Source: Boseongicola sp. SB0675_bin_26
GTDB taxonomy: Bacteria > Pseudomonadota > Alphaproteobacteria > Rhodobacterales > Rhodobacteraceae
DNA: 14,336 bases
Assembly (NCBI GenBank): GCA_009843725.1
Contig: VYCX01000222.1
Coordinates: 1-14,336, forward strand
Direction: 5' to 3'
Below, one piece after another: positions 7,311 to 13,542 of the stretch (position 1 is its first letter; each line of letters begins with the position of its first letter). The translations under genes and the position numbers were made by a program. The notes beneath the pieces were generated by a model. The model was not told the DNA's origin. It did no database searches and was given only the letters and a program-made list of their open reading frames with translations.

Positions 7311-7895
7311 ATGATCGAAACCTTCGCCAACAAGCAGCCGAAGGCTCTTTGGGAAACGGGCAAGTCGAAGATCGACACGAGACTCCATTCTCGAATTCTG
7401 CGTGGGCTGGATGCCTTGGACGCGGCAACGCGTCCGGAGGACATGAACCTCCCCGGATTCGGCTTTCATGCGCTTAGGGGCCACAAGCCAACACGGTACA
7501 CGGTCCACGTGAATGGCCCTTGGTGCGTTACCTTCGAGTTTGGGGATGGGAATGCCTACGCGCTCGACCTTGAGCAATGCCACCAGGAGACAAACATGAG
7601 CCGTGACGCGGATCGCTGCCCTACACATCCCGGCGAGCTTCTTCGAAAAGACGTGCTTCCGGCAGTCAAGAAATCGAAAACCGAAGTGTCGCGCTTGCTC
7701 GGCATATCGCGACAGCATCTCCATGACATTCTAGCTGAACGAAAGCCCGTTAGCCCGGAGGTTGCTGTGCGCCTTGGCAAGCTCTTCGGGAACAGAGCCA
7801 GTTTGTGGATCAGGATGCAAGGTGCGTATGACGAATGGCAGGTTTCCAAGAAGGTTGACGTGTCGGGCATTCCGACCTTGCACGCCGCCGAGTGA
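7311..7895 (+). CDS. higBA: Fused HigB-like toxin and HigA antitoxin in a single ORF
   Basis: A 194-residue protein with two parts usually made separately. Residues 1-91 match HigB (RelE/ParE fold): LDALDAATRPEDMNLPGFGFHALRG cut at the strand turns, then VNGPWCVTFEFGDGNAYALDLEQCH. Residues 96-194 match HigA: CPTHPGELLRKDVLP, the helix-turn-helix VSRLLGISRQHLHDIL, and VRLGKLFGNRASLW. The linker QETN is encoded by CAG GAG ACA AAC, which contains the ribosome site (AGGAGA) expected for a separate HigA starting at the ATG at 7596. One base (C7584 to T) would restore a TAG stop after His91. The toxin half lacks expected active-site residues: Arg of WRITF is Cys, and Tyr of DYH is Cys. It may therefore act only as a DNA-binding regulator or neutraliser. 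Confidence 0.85.
   Translation: MIETFANKQPKALWETGKSKIDTRLHSRILRGLDALDAATRPEDMNLPGFGFHALRGHKPTRYTVHVNGPWCVTFEFGDGNAYALDLEQCHQETNMSRDADRCPTHPGELLRKDVLPAVKKSKTEVSRLLGISRQHLHDILAERKPVSPEVAVRLGKLFGNRASLWIRMQGAYDEWQVSKKVDVSGIPTLHAAE
7585..7598 (+). promoter_or_regulatory. Internal ribosome site and start for free HigA inside the fusion
   Basis: AGGAGA (7585-7590) lies five bases before ATG 7596-7598, in frame with the fusion. This arrangement is that of an ordinary higBA operon and would allow free antitoxin (100 residues, 7596-7895) to be made alongside the fusion. Confidence 0.6.
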
Positions 7896-7970
7896 AGGCA
7901 AGAGCAGGTCGCGTTCGGCTGTCCGCATCATGTCGGTGACCACCTTGAGTTTCCGCTCGGCTGGATGTTG

Positions 7971-8002
7971 ATGGCTCCGGAAATGGCTCTCTGGCTTTCG
8001 TT
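7971..8002 (+). pseudogene. 5' part of a small membrane-protein gene split by the transposon
   Basis: ATG at 7971 (or 7965) opens a frame reading MAPEMALWLSF up to the transposon edge. When the element and one target copy are removed, it continues in frame into 11197-11452. The start has only a weak ribosome site. The fragment is recognised through the reconstructed junction, not by family similarity. Confidence 0.5.
7995..8002. repeat. Target site duplication, left copy (CTTTCGTT)
   Basis: Eight bases directly outside the left inverted repeat, identical to 11189-11196 directly outside the right one. Eight bases is the usual duplication size for IS1595-family insertions. Confidence 0.93.
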
Positions 8003-8028
8003 GGAGATTATCCATTATACTTGACAAA
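8003..8028 (+). repeat. Left terminal inverted repeat of the transposon
   Basis: It begins GGAGATTATCCA and ends CTTGACAAA. It matches the reverse complement of 11163-11188 at 21 of 26 positions. The repeat contains a consensus TTGACA -35 box that serves the transposase promoter. Confidence 0.92.
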
Positions 8029-8049
8029 CTTTCCAGCCATGCCTATATC
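8021..8049 (+). promoter_or_regulatory. Transposase promoter, -35 box inside the inverted repeat
   Basis: TTGACA (8021-8026), a 17-base spacer and TATATC (8044-8049): close to the sigma-70 consensus. Transposase bound at the repeat would cover the -35 box, which suggests autoregulation. Confidence 0.7.
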
Positions 8050-8075
8050 CCTTTCACAAGCGAAGGAGGATGGAC

Positions 8076-9032
8076 ATGGCTGGAAAGACGCACCGAGACG
8101 GACTTACCCCGATTGATGTCATGCGGATGTTCCCGGACGACGCAGCGGCGACCAAGTGGTTCGAGGAATGCCTTTGGCCGGAGCAGCGCCATTGCGGCAA
8201 GTGCGGGAGCCTGAAGACCCGCGAGGTTCCGAACGCCAAGCCCATGCCATACTGGTGCACGGACTGCCGCTCCTACTTCAGCGTCCGCACGGGCACGCCG
8301 CTTGCGCGCTCGAACGTCCCGATGCAGAAGTGGGCCATCGCGATATACCTGTGCCTGACGAGCCTCAAGAGCGTGTCGAGCGTCAAGCTCGGGCGCGACA
8401 TCGGCGTGAAGCAGTCAACGGCATGGTTCATGCTGCACAGGATCAGGGAGGCATGGGCGACGGGCGAGGCCGGACCCTTCGACGGCCCGGTGGAGGTTGA
8501 CGAGACCTACTTCGGCGGCAAGCGCCGCAACAAGTCGAACGCCGAGCGCAAGGAGCTTGCGGGCCGGGGACCCGTGGACATGACCGCCGTCGTGGGCGCG
8601 AAGTGCAGGGCGTCCAACAAGGTCAGCGCCAAGGTCGTGCGCTCGACCGACAGGGGCACGCTGCAAGGGTTCGTGGCCGACGTGACGGACCCGGAGACGA
8701 AGGTGCATACCGACGACGCAGCCGCCTGTATCGGCATTCCCAACCCGCACGGGACCGTCAGGCACAGCGTCTCGGAATACGTCAGGGGCAAGGTGCACAC
8801 GAACGGGATCGAGAGCTTCTGGTCGATGCTCAAGCGGGCGCACAAGGGGACCTTCCACAAGATCAGCCCCAAGCACCTGCAACGCTACTTGTCCGAGTTC
8901 TCCGGGAAGCACAACGTGCGGGAGTCAGACACCATCGACCAGATGCGCGACACCGTTGCCCGCCTCGTCGGCAGGAACCTGCTCTACCGCGATCTCGTCT
9001 CCGACAACGGCCTCTCCAACGGGGCGCGATAG
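8076..9032 (+). CDS. IS1595-family (ISXO2-like) DDE transposase
   Basis: 318 residues. The N-terminal zinc ribbon has Cys40-x2-Cys43 (CGKC) and Cys61-x2-Cys64 (CTDC). A helix-turn-helix-like segment follows (LTSLKSVSSVKLGRDIGVKQ). The DDE domain has VEVDETYFGG (Asp142), HTDDAA (Asp213) and NGIESFWSMLKR (Glu246), then the FHKISPKHLQRYLSEF segment seen in this family. It catalyses cut-and-paste-type strand transfer at the inverted repeats. The ribosome site AAGGAGG (8063-8069) touches an ATG at 8070, so the ATG at 8076, six bases downstream of it, is the better start. All catalytic and zinc residues are present and there is no frameshift, so it is likely active. Confidence 0.93.
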   Translation: MAGKTHRDGLTPIDVMRMFPDDAAATKWFEECLWPEQRHCGKCGSLKTREVPNAKPMPYWCTDCRSYFSVRTGTPLARSNVPMQKWAIAIYLCLTSLKSVSSVKLGRDIGVKQSTAWFMLHRIREAWATGEAGPFDGPVEVDETYFGGKRRNKSNAERKELAGRGPVDMTAVVGAKCRASNKVSAKVVRSTDRGTLQGFVADVTDPETKVHTDDAAACIGIPNPHGTVRHSVSEYVRGKVHTNGIESFWSMLKRAHKGTFHKISPKHLQRYLSEFSGKHNVRESDTIDQMRDTVARLVGRNLLYRDLVSDNGLSNGAR

Positions 9033-9041
9033 GTGCGGCTG

Positions 9042-9098
9042 CCTCAGCAGGGCACGGGCCAACGCCCTTGGCGTTGCGCCCCTGAGGTCCCGCTGAGG
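9042..9098. terminator. Long nested hairpin between the convergent transposase and lipoprotein genes
   Basis: An outer stem CCTCAGC/GCTGAGG encloses an inner stem GGGC-CAACGCC / GGCGTTG-C-GCCC around a CTT loop (9056-9081). It begins 10 bases after the transposase stop. No U-run follows, but the position between convergent genes suggests a two-way transcription stop or RNA stabiliser. Confidence 0.5.
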
Positions 9099-9223
9099 GT
9101 CAAGGACCGGTATGCCTCGTGTCATCGGCTTGCCTCCTTCCTTCCTGTTTCACAAAACGCATGAACCTCGCCGGACGATCCCTGCCAGTTGTGGAGCTTG
9201 GCCATGGCGTCACCTTAGGACGA

Positions 9224-10624
9224 TCAGTCCTTCCCCGCAACGAACGATCCTGCATACTCGTTGTCCCGGTCGCTCACGACGCCGCCGACCCATCCTGACG
9301 GATCGCCTGCATCGTCGGCATACCACTTCGCCTCGACGCTTTCGCCGGAGCATCCGCCGGACGTGCAGTCCATGTTGTAGGTGAAGTCCCCGAACCCGTC
9401 GGCAGGGAAACTGTGGTCATGCCACATGGCAACGCCGTCGTTGCTGGCGTAGTGGGCCTCGAAGTTGTCAACCCTGAGGTTCAGGTTCGGACGGTCCCCG
9501 AACGTGTATCGCAGGTTGGCGTCCGCACGGAGCAGGGCACCGAGATAGTTCTCGTTCATGTCCACGCCGAGGAAGTTGTCCTCGCCGCTCCATGTGGCGG
9601 AGGCTGTCAGCGAGACGCCCTCGGAGGGCTTCCCGCGAACCCACCCCGTGCCAGAGATTTCATCGACAAAGGACAGGTTGCCACCGTATGACCGCCCCGG
9701 AGCAGTCCATCCGTCAACCTCGAAGTGATGCTCGATCCATACGCCCCATCCGTTGATGGAGGAAGGGTCGCCGGACATGGAGACCGTGTAACGATCAACG
9801 TTGCTGTCGTTCCATGTCGCGTTCGGGACATGGCGGATGTCCTCCTGCGTCACGTAGTAGCGGGCGCGGCGCAGGACATTGGGGTCGAGGGTGTCATAAC
9901 TGATCACGCTGCCGGACCCGTAGGGCGCATGGCACCTGTCTTCCGGGCCGCATCCTTCAGTGATGCCGTTGGGGTTCACGTAATGGAACTGGTGGCCTGC
10001 CTCGTGGGACAGAACGTAGAACAGGTTTTGAGCAGCGGCCAATTGGGTCAGGTCGTTGCCGCTCCAAAGGCCGTCATAGACCTGCTCAACCCATGCATCA
10101 CTCAAGACGACTGCGTTGACCGCTTCATTGTAGCAGGCAATGGCATCGGAACCGTGACCGCAGTTGAGATTGCCGATCTCTCCGATCTGCAATTCCAATG
10201 CTCCGGGGTCGTAGTTCAGGTGCCGGGTCCATTGCAGGTAGGCCCTGTTCGCCAGAACCCAAAGAACGACCCCGGCGTCCTCAAGGCGCTGAACGGCATT
10301 GGGGTCGCGATCAAGTCCGGGTTCCAGACGATAGGCCAATGCCTCGGTGATCTCCGGGCGGGCGAAAGCCACGCCGCCCTGAGACGGTCGCTGCACCTGA
10401 AGCCCGTCCCTGCCATGCCGTGGCAAGTCGATCTGGGGATTTGCATACCAGCCCAAATCACTGTAGTTCCTCGCGCTGCTCCACTCGCCATGATGGACCT
10501 CGGACGACGCTGGCTGCATCGGCTCCTCAGGCATCGGGGGTCGGGGTGTCGTGCCGTTTTCGTCACTTCCTCCGCCGCAGGCGGAGATGGCAAGGATTGC
10601 CAATAACATCACTGATCTTTTCAT
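9224..10624 (-). CDS. Passenger lipoprotein: metzincin-like HEXXH domain plus C-terminal beta-barrel domain
   Basis: 466 residues from an ATG with a perfect AGGAGG eight bases upstream. The signal peptide MKRSVMLLAILAISAC has lipobox ISAC (Cys16), then a Gly- and Pro-rich linker, so the mature protein is membrane-anchored outside the cytoplasm. The middle domain has a zinc-protease motif HEAGH (207-211) and, downstream, SVISY followed by YYVTQEDIRHV. This resembles the Met-turn and C-terminal helix of matrixins, with Ile in place of Met. The typical third ligand (HExxHxxGxxH) is not evident. Cysteines 154/164, 225/231 and 420/425 could pair. The last about 130 residues (GTGWVRG ... WSGEDNFLGVD ... 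DNEYAGSFVAG) look like a small TbpB/HphA-type barrel. Proteolysis is inferred; the target is unknown. Confidence 0.75.
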   Translation of the reverse strand: MKRSVMLLAILAISACGGGSDENGTTPRPPMPEEPMQPASSEVHHGEWSSARNYSDLGWYANPQIDLPRHGRDGLQVQRPSQGGVAFARPEITEALAYRLEPGLDRDPNAVQRLEDAGVVLWVLANRAYLQWTRHLNYDPGALELQIGEIGNLNCGHGSDAIACYNEAVNAVVLSDAWVEQVYDGLWSGNDLTQLAAAQNLFYVLSHEAGHQFHYVNPNGITEGCGPEDRCHAPYGSGSVISYDTLDPNVLRRARYYVTQEDIRHVPNATWNDSNVDRYTVSMSGDPSSINGWGVWIEHHFEVDGWTAPGRSYGGNLSFVDEISGTGWVRGKPSEGVSLTASATWSGEDNFLGVDMNENYLGALLRADANLRYTFGDRPNLNLRVDNFEAHYASNDGVAMWHDHSFPADGFGDFTYNMDCTSGGCSGESVEAKWYADDAGDPSGWVGGVVSDRDNEYAGSFVAGKD

Positions 10625-10672
10625 GTCGGAAACCTCCTGTATTGCATTACTCTCTGAACCTGTTGGAAGCGT

Positions 10673-10689
10673 CCCGGCGGGTTGCCGGG
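10673..10689. repeat. Hairpin in the lipoprotein leader (CCCGGC-GGGTT-GCCGGG)
   Basis: A perfect 6-base GC stem with a 5-base loop. On the minus strand it lies between the large branched structure and the lipoprotein ribosome site, so it would be in the leader of the lipoprotein message. Confidence 0.6.
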
Positions 10690-10694
10690 CCGGT

Positions 10695-10774
10695 CGCCAA
10701 ACAATCTCCAAGGTAGTGATGAAGTTCCTGCACGAAGCAGGCGGCCCGGCATGGGCCACCTTGGAGGTTTGGCG
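10695..10774. repeat. Three-stem branched inverted-repeat structure between the passenger genes
   Basis: The outer arms pair over 17 bases: CGCCAAAC with GTTTGGCG, and CTCCAAGGT with ACCTTGGAG, interrupted only by AAT at 10703-10705. Inside are two perfect 5-base hairpins: CCTGC-ACGAA-GCAGG (10727-10741) and GGCCC-GGCAT-GGGCC (10743-10757). They are separated from the first outer arm by 12 unpaired bases and abut the second arm directly. The layout is that of a multi-branch RNA, or of a folded single-stranded DNA. It begins 11 bases past the membrane-protein stop, so it sits in the spacer before the lipoprotein gene. Confidence 0.7.
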
Positions 10775-10785
10775 ATGAAGGGAGG

Positions 10786-11136
10786 TTACTCGCTGTCGTC
10801 GAGAGGCGCAAGAAGTCCGTTATTCTCAAGCCACTTGATCAGGTCGCGGGACACGTTCTCGTCGGTCCTGAGGCGCAGCTTGCCGTATGCGGTCCCGATC
10901 TCCCAGACCCTTTCCTCGGGGTGGAACACGGCAACCTGTCCACCCTTGTTCGCAGGCTTGACCTTGGAAAACTCCTTCAGGATGTCCTTGCGGAGGTTCT
11001 TCAGCCTTCGCGTGGTTCCCCAATTGTAACATATGACGAACCCGATCACTCCGGCCACTATGGAGCTTATCATCATCTGCCTGAACTCTCTTGTGCTGAA
11101 GCCAAGGAGGTCAACTGTTGCATCGAACCATGCCAT
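10786..11136 (-). CDS. Passenger small membrane protein of unknown function
   Basis: 116 residues from the ATG at 11136; a TTG at 11148 could add four more. One clear membrane helix lies at about residues 21-39 (MMISSIVAGVIGFVICYNW). It is followed by a basic stretch (TTRRLKNLRKDILKEF), which predicts a cytoplasmic C-terminus of about 75 residues. That tail has a compact mixed pattern (VAVFHPEERVWEIG ... DLIKWLENNGLL). I recognise no family. It lies next to the right inverted repeat, whose inward TTGACA could help drive it, and precedes the lipoprotein on the same strand. No good ribosome site is visible. It may act with the lipoprotein or in transposon biology. Confidence 0.65.
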   Translation of the reverse strand: MAWFDATVDLLGFSTREFRQMMISSIVAGVIGFVICYNWGTTRRLKNLRKDILKEFSKVKPANKGGQVAVFHPEERVWEIGTAYGKLRLRTDENVSRDLIKWLENNGLLAPLDDSE

Positions 11137-11162
11137 GCGCCGGTCCAAGCGCGTTCCGTGGC

Positions 11163-11188
11163 TGTGTCAAGCATTGTGGATAATCCCC
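11163..11188 (-). repeat. Right terminal inverted repeat of the transposon
   Basis: Read inward on the minus strand it begins GGGGATTATCCA and ends CTTGACACA, matching the left repeat at 21 of 26 positions. It also carries an inward TTGACA box (11170-11165). No good -10 box lies 17 bases further in, where TGGACC is found. Confidence 0.92.
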
Positions 11189-11196
11189 CTTTCGTT
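11189..11196. repeat. Target site duplication, right copy (CTTTCGTT)
   Basis: Identical to 7995-8002. Together the two copies fix both boundaries of the transposon to the base. Confidence 0.93.
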
Positions 11197-11452
11197 CTGG
11201 CCCATCTACTTGGCGATACTCCTCATCGTCGTCGGCGCGACCGTCGTCGCGGTGACTGCATGCGTCCGGCCGGCGCATTTGCTGGACCAGGCGATGGACG
11301 GACGGCGCGTCCTCCGCATACCTGTCATGGCGCCATTCCTGGCCACGCCGACCGCGTCGGCGCTGGTCCGGAAGACCATGCTCACGGACACGATGAATGT
11401 TGTTCTTGCACATCTCCGGAAATCCCTGCCGGCGACTCCCGTCGAGTGGTAG
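11189..11452 (+). pseudogene. 3' part of the small membrane-protein gene split by the transposon
   Basis: The frame continues from the 5' piece as LSFWPIYLAILLIVVGATV, a membrane helix, then a tail ending LRKSLPATPVEW and TAG. Removing the transposon gives a protein of about 95 residues with one N-terminal helix. Most codons end in G or C, as in the neighbouring real genes, which supports former coding. No family recognised. Confidence 0.5.
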
Positions 11453-11674
11453 AGCCAAGAACGCAGCGGTCGACCATGCCCAGTGTCGCGGCAGGAATTG
11501 AGTTCAACTGGTCGGGGATCCTTGGAGTATCCGGACCTCTTGGCGTGGACACGTTGCTTCTCGCTCAACGGACGGGGATCGCCGAGACGATCGCCGGTCG
11601 CGCCGATGGCGAGATCGTCTTCTGGCACGGCACATGCTTGCATCTGGTCCGGAACGCCATCATCACCTTGGATT
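11453..11674. other. Short spacer before the SDR gene
   Basis: About 220 bases between the split membrane-protein gene and the SDR ribosome site. I see no gene, clear promoter or repeat in it. Confidence 0.4.
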
Positions 11675-11690
11675 CGGGAGGCCTGCGGAA

Positions 11691-12458
11691 TTGAAACGGC
11701 TCTTCGGCATGGTCGCGCTCGTCACGGGTGGCGCACAGGGAATCGGGCGGGCCATCTGCGAGGCCTACGCGCGGGAAGGGGCACGCGTGGCCGTAGCAGA
11801 TGTCCTGCTCGAGAATGCGACAAGTGTCGCCACCGACATTGATGGGCTCGCGCTGTGTCTCGACGTGACGGATCTGGCCTCGATTTCCGATGGCGTTCGC
11901 GCTGTTGAGGAGAAATGGGGCGGGATCGATATCCTGGTCAACAATGCCGGCATCTTCAACATGTCTCCGGTCGAGGAAATCGCGTTTGGAGACTACCGTC
12001 GCCAATATGACGTCAATGTCGGAGGCACTATATTCGTGACCCAGGCGGTCGTGCCCGGCATGAAGCGCAGGGCACAAGGCGGCGCAATAATCAATTTGGC
12101 ATCTCAGGCGGGAAGGCGCGGTGAGCCGAACATTTCTGTATATTGTTCGACCAAGGCTGCAGTGATCTCGATTACGCAATCACTTGCGCTTGAACTTGCC
12201 GGTGACGGCATCCGCGTCAATGCAATCGCGCCGGGCGTCGTCGACACACCGATGTGGGACACCGTGGACAGCCAATTTGCACGCTATGAAGATCTCGCCA
12301 TCGGCGAGAAGAAGCGGCTGGTTGGAGAGGCGGTTCCGCTCGGGCATATGGGACGACCGGAAGAGATCGCGGATCCGTGCGTGTTTCTTGCATCTCCAGA
12401 GGCCAGGTACATCACCGGGCAGACCCTGAACGTCGATGGCGGCAATCGGATGAGTTGA
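11691..12458 (+). CDS. Short-chain dehydrogenase, sorbitol/polyol dehydrogenase-like
   Basis: 255 residues from TTG at 11691, which has GGGAGG nine bases upstream. The upstream ATG at 11634 would add 19 residues outside the fold. NAD-binding motif TGGAQGIG (12-19), Asp37 after VAVA (favouring NAD over NADP), NNAG (84-87), catalytic Ser138, Tyr151 and Lys155. The stretch QAGRRGE, the FARYE segment and GEKKRLVGEAVP closely match, from memory, sorbitol dehydrogenase (SmoS/PolS) of Rhodobacter sphaeroides. It therefore probably oxidises D-sorbitol to fructose or a related polyol. No sugar-transport genes lie nearby, so the substrate is uncertain. The C-terminus ends in the typical NVDGGNRMS. Confidence 0.9.
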   Translation: MKRLFGMVALVTGGAQGIGRAICEAYAREGARVAVADVLLENATSVATDIDGLALCLDVTDLASISDGVRAVEEKWGGIDILVNNAGIFNMSPVEEIAFGDYRRQYDVNVGGTIFVTQAVVPGMKRRAQGGAIINLASQAGRRGEPNISVYCSTKAAVISITQSLALELAGDGIRVNAIAPGVVDTPMWDTVDSQFARYEDLAIGEKKRLVGEAVPLGHMGRPEEIADPCVFLASPEARYITGQTLNVDGGNRMS

Positions 12459-12987
12459 CTTGACGAATTCTGCACGGCTCGGTCTCGACGGGCGCCGTGA
12501 TCGCCGGATTGTTCCTTGCTGAGATGCTTCGTGCATGCGTGTGCACCGATGCTTGCGAGGACTGTTCGGGAATCAATGCGAATGATGCCCCAAAGGGATT
12601 GTCAGACGTCGCTGAGTTGGCAGGTGCCCGGCTCCGGGAGTGGCCGAGGCAATGGCATTTCCCTGGCGGTCTCGCGGATGGCGAGGTTCTCTTGCCATTG
12701 ATTGAGGCCTGGTTGTCCCGGATTTGGGAGCGCGGGTGCCGCGACGCGATTCCGCTCCATTGTGCAGGACATGGACGTCTCAGGGACGGAAAGTGAGACC
12801 GTGTTCATGCCTTGCGCGGGAGGCAGGCAATGCTGAAGCACATCCTGCGCAGCGACAACTGGTGTTGAGTCGGACGGCTCGCTTGCCGTCCGCAGACTTG
12901 CCGGATCCTGATGTGGCTCGGCCAAGCCTGCCGTTCAAGGCACGTTCTCAATGGCCCCGGCGGGCGGCACTGTGCATCTCAAGGCGT
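12459..12987. other. Gene-poor stretch between the SDR and MOSC genes
   Basis: About 530 bases with only short frames and no recognised motifs. It contains one strong hairpin at 12871-12892. It may hold decayed coding sequence, but none can be named. Confidence 0.4.
12871..12892. terminator. Strong hairpin CGGACGGC-TCGCTT-GCCGTCCG
   Basis: A perfect 8-base GC-rich stem with a 6-base loop, about 95 bases past the MOSC stop on the minus strand and about 410 past the SDR stop on the plus strand. No U-run follows. It could be a terminator-like or transcript-protecting structure for the MOSC message. Confidence 0.4.
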
Positions 12988-13542
12988 TCACGCCTGCTCC
13001 TTCTGGATCTTGTCTCCGGCTTCCACGCGACCCGATACCACCACCCTTGCATTGATGCCGCGCAGGCAGAGCTCCCTTCCGCGCCGGGAGTTCACGAACT
13101 TCAACGCTTCGGTTCCGAACCGGGACATGAATTTCTTGCAACCGGTGTGCGGGACGTCTGTCACCTCTACTGTTGCCGAGCCAATGGCAAGCCTGGTCCC
13201 GGCAGGAAGGTTCTCCCTCGAAAGATCCAGGTCAACGTAGAACTGATCGCCCGCAAGTGCCCAACGGTCCCTGGATCCGGCAAGCAGCGATATGGTCCGG
13301 GAATTCATCAGGGTGAGTTGCATGTCCGGATGCGCCGACCCATCCCTAGTCCTTCCGCTGCCGCGAGCACGCCAGTTGTCGCCGACCAGCCCGCCTTCGA
13401 CATCCAGTTCGCCAACTGCCACTTCTTCCCGGCTGTCCGTTTCGGGACGGCGAACGATCATCGCGATCACCCCTTCGTCCTTGGGTGACGCCAGAATGCA
13501 AGGCAGGCCCCCCTCTAGTTCGTCTGCACTTCTAAAGCGCAC
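12988..13542 (-). CDS. MOSC-domain protein (MoCo sulfurase C-terminal-like)
   Basis: 184 residues from a GTG start, with AAAGGAG seven bases upstream (13550-13556 on the plus strand). The MOSC signature is clear: DQFYVDLDLSRENLPAGTRL, then EVTDVPHTGCKKF with the conserved Cys135, then FGTEALKFVNSRRGRELCLRG cut by a short turn, and GINARVVVSGRVEAGDKI. These stand-alone MOSC proteins are thought to carry sulfur on the conserved Cys and are related to YiiM/YuaD, which act in molybdenum-dependent or hydroxylamine-type reductions. The substrate here is unknown. No molybdenum cofactor genes are in the window. It appears to be a single-gene unit. Confidence 0.9.
   Translation of the reverse strand: MRFRSADELEGGLPCILASPKDEGVIAMIVRRPETDSREEVAVGELDVEGGLVGDNWRARGSGRTRDGSAHPDMQLTLMNSRTISLLAGSRDRWALAGDQFYVDLDLSRENLPAGTRLAIGSATVEVTDVPHTGCKKFMSRFGTEALKFVNSRRGRELCLRGINARVVVSGRVEAGDKIQKEQA

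Larger units (their letters stand above)
8003..11188. mobile_element. IS1595-family transposon with two passenger genes (3186 bp)
   Basis: Both ends are defined by 26-base imperfect inverted repeats (21/26 identical; shared blocks GATTATCCA and CTTGACA, both ends starting GG) and by a perfect 8-base direct repeat outside them. Inside are an ISXO2-like transposase on the plus strand and, on the minus strand, a HEAGH-motif lipoprotein and a small membrane protein. IS1595 elements are usually about 0.7-1.1 kb, but members with passenger genes are known. The identical target repeats and intact transposase point to a recent insertion. It lies just downstream of the higBA-like fusion and splits a small ORF. 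Confidence 0.93.

Noticed and set aside
9725..10606. 293-codon plus-strand ORF opposite the cargo lipoprotein
   Set aside because: It is a mirror frame of the lipoprotein, which has a signal peptide, lipobox and perfect ribosome site.
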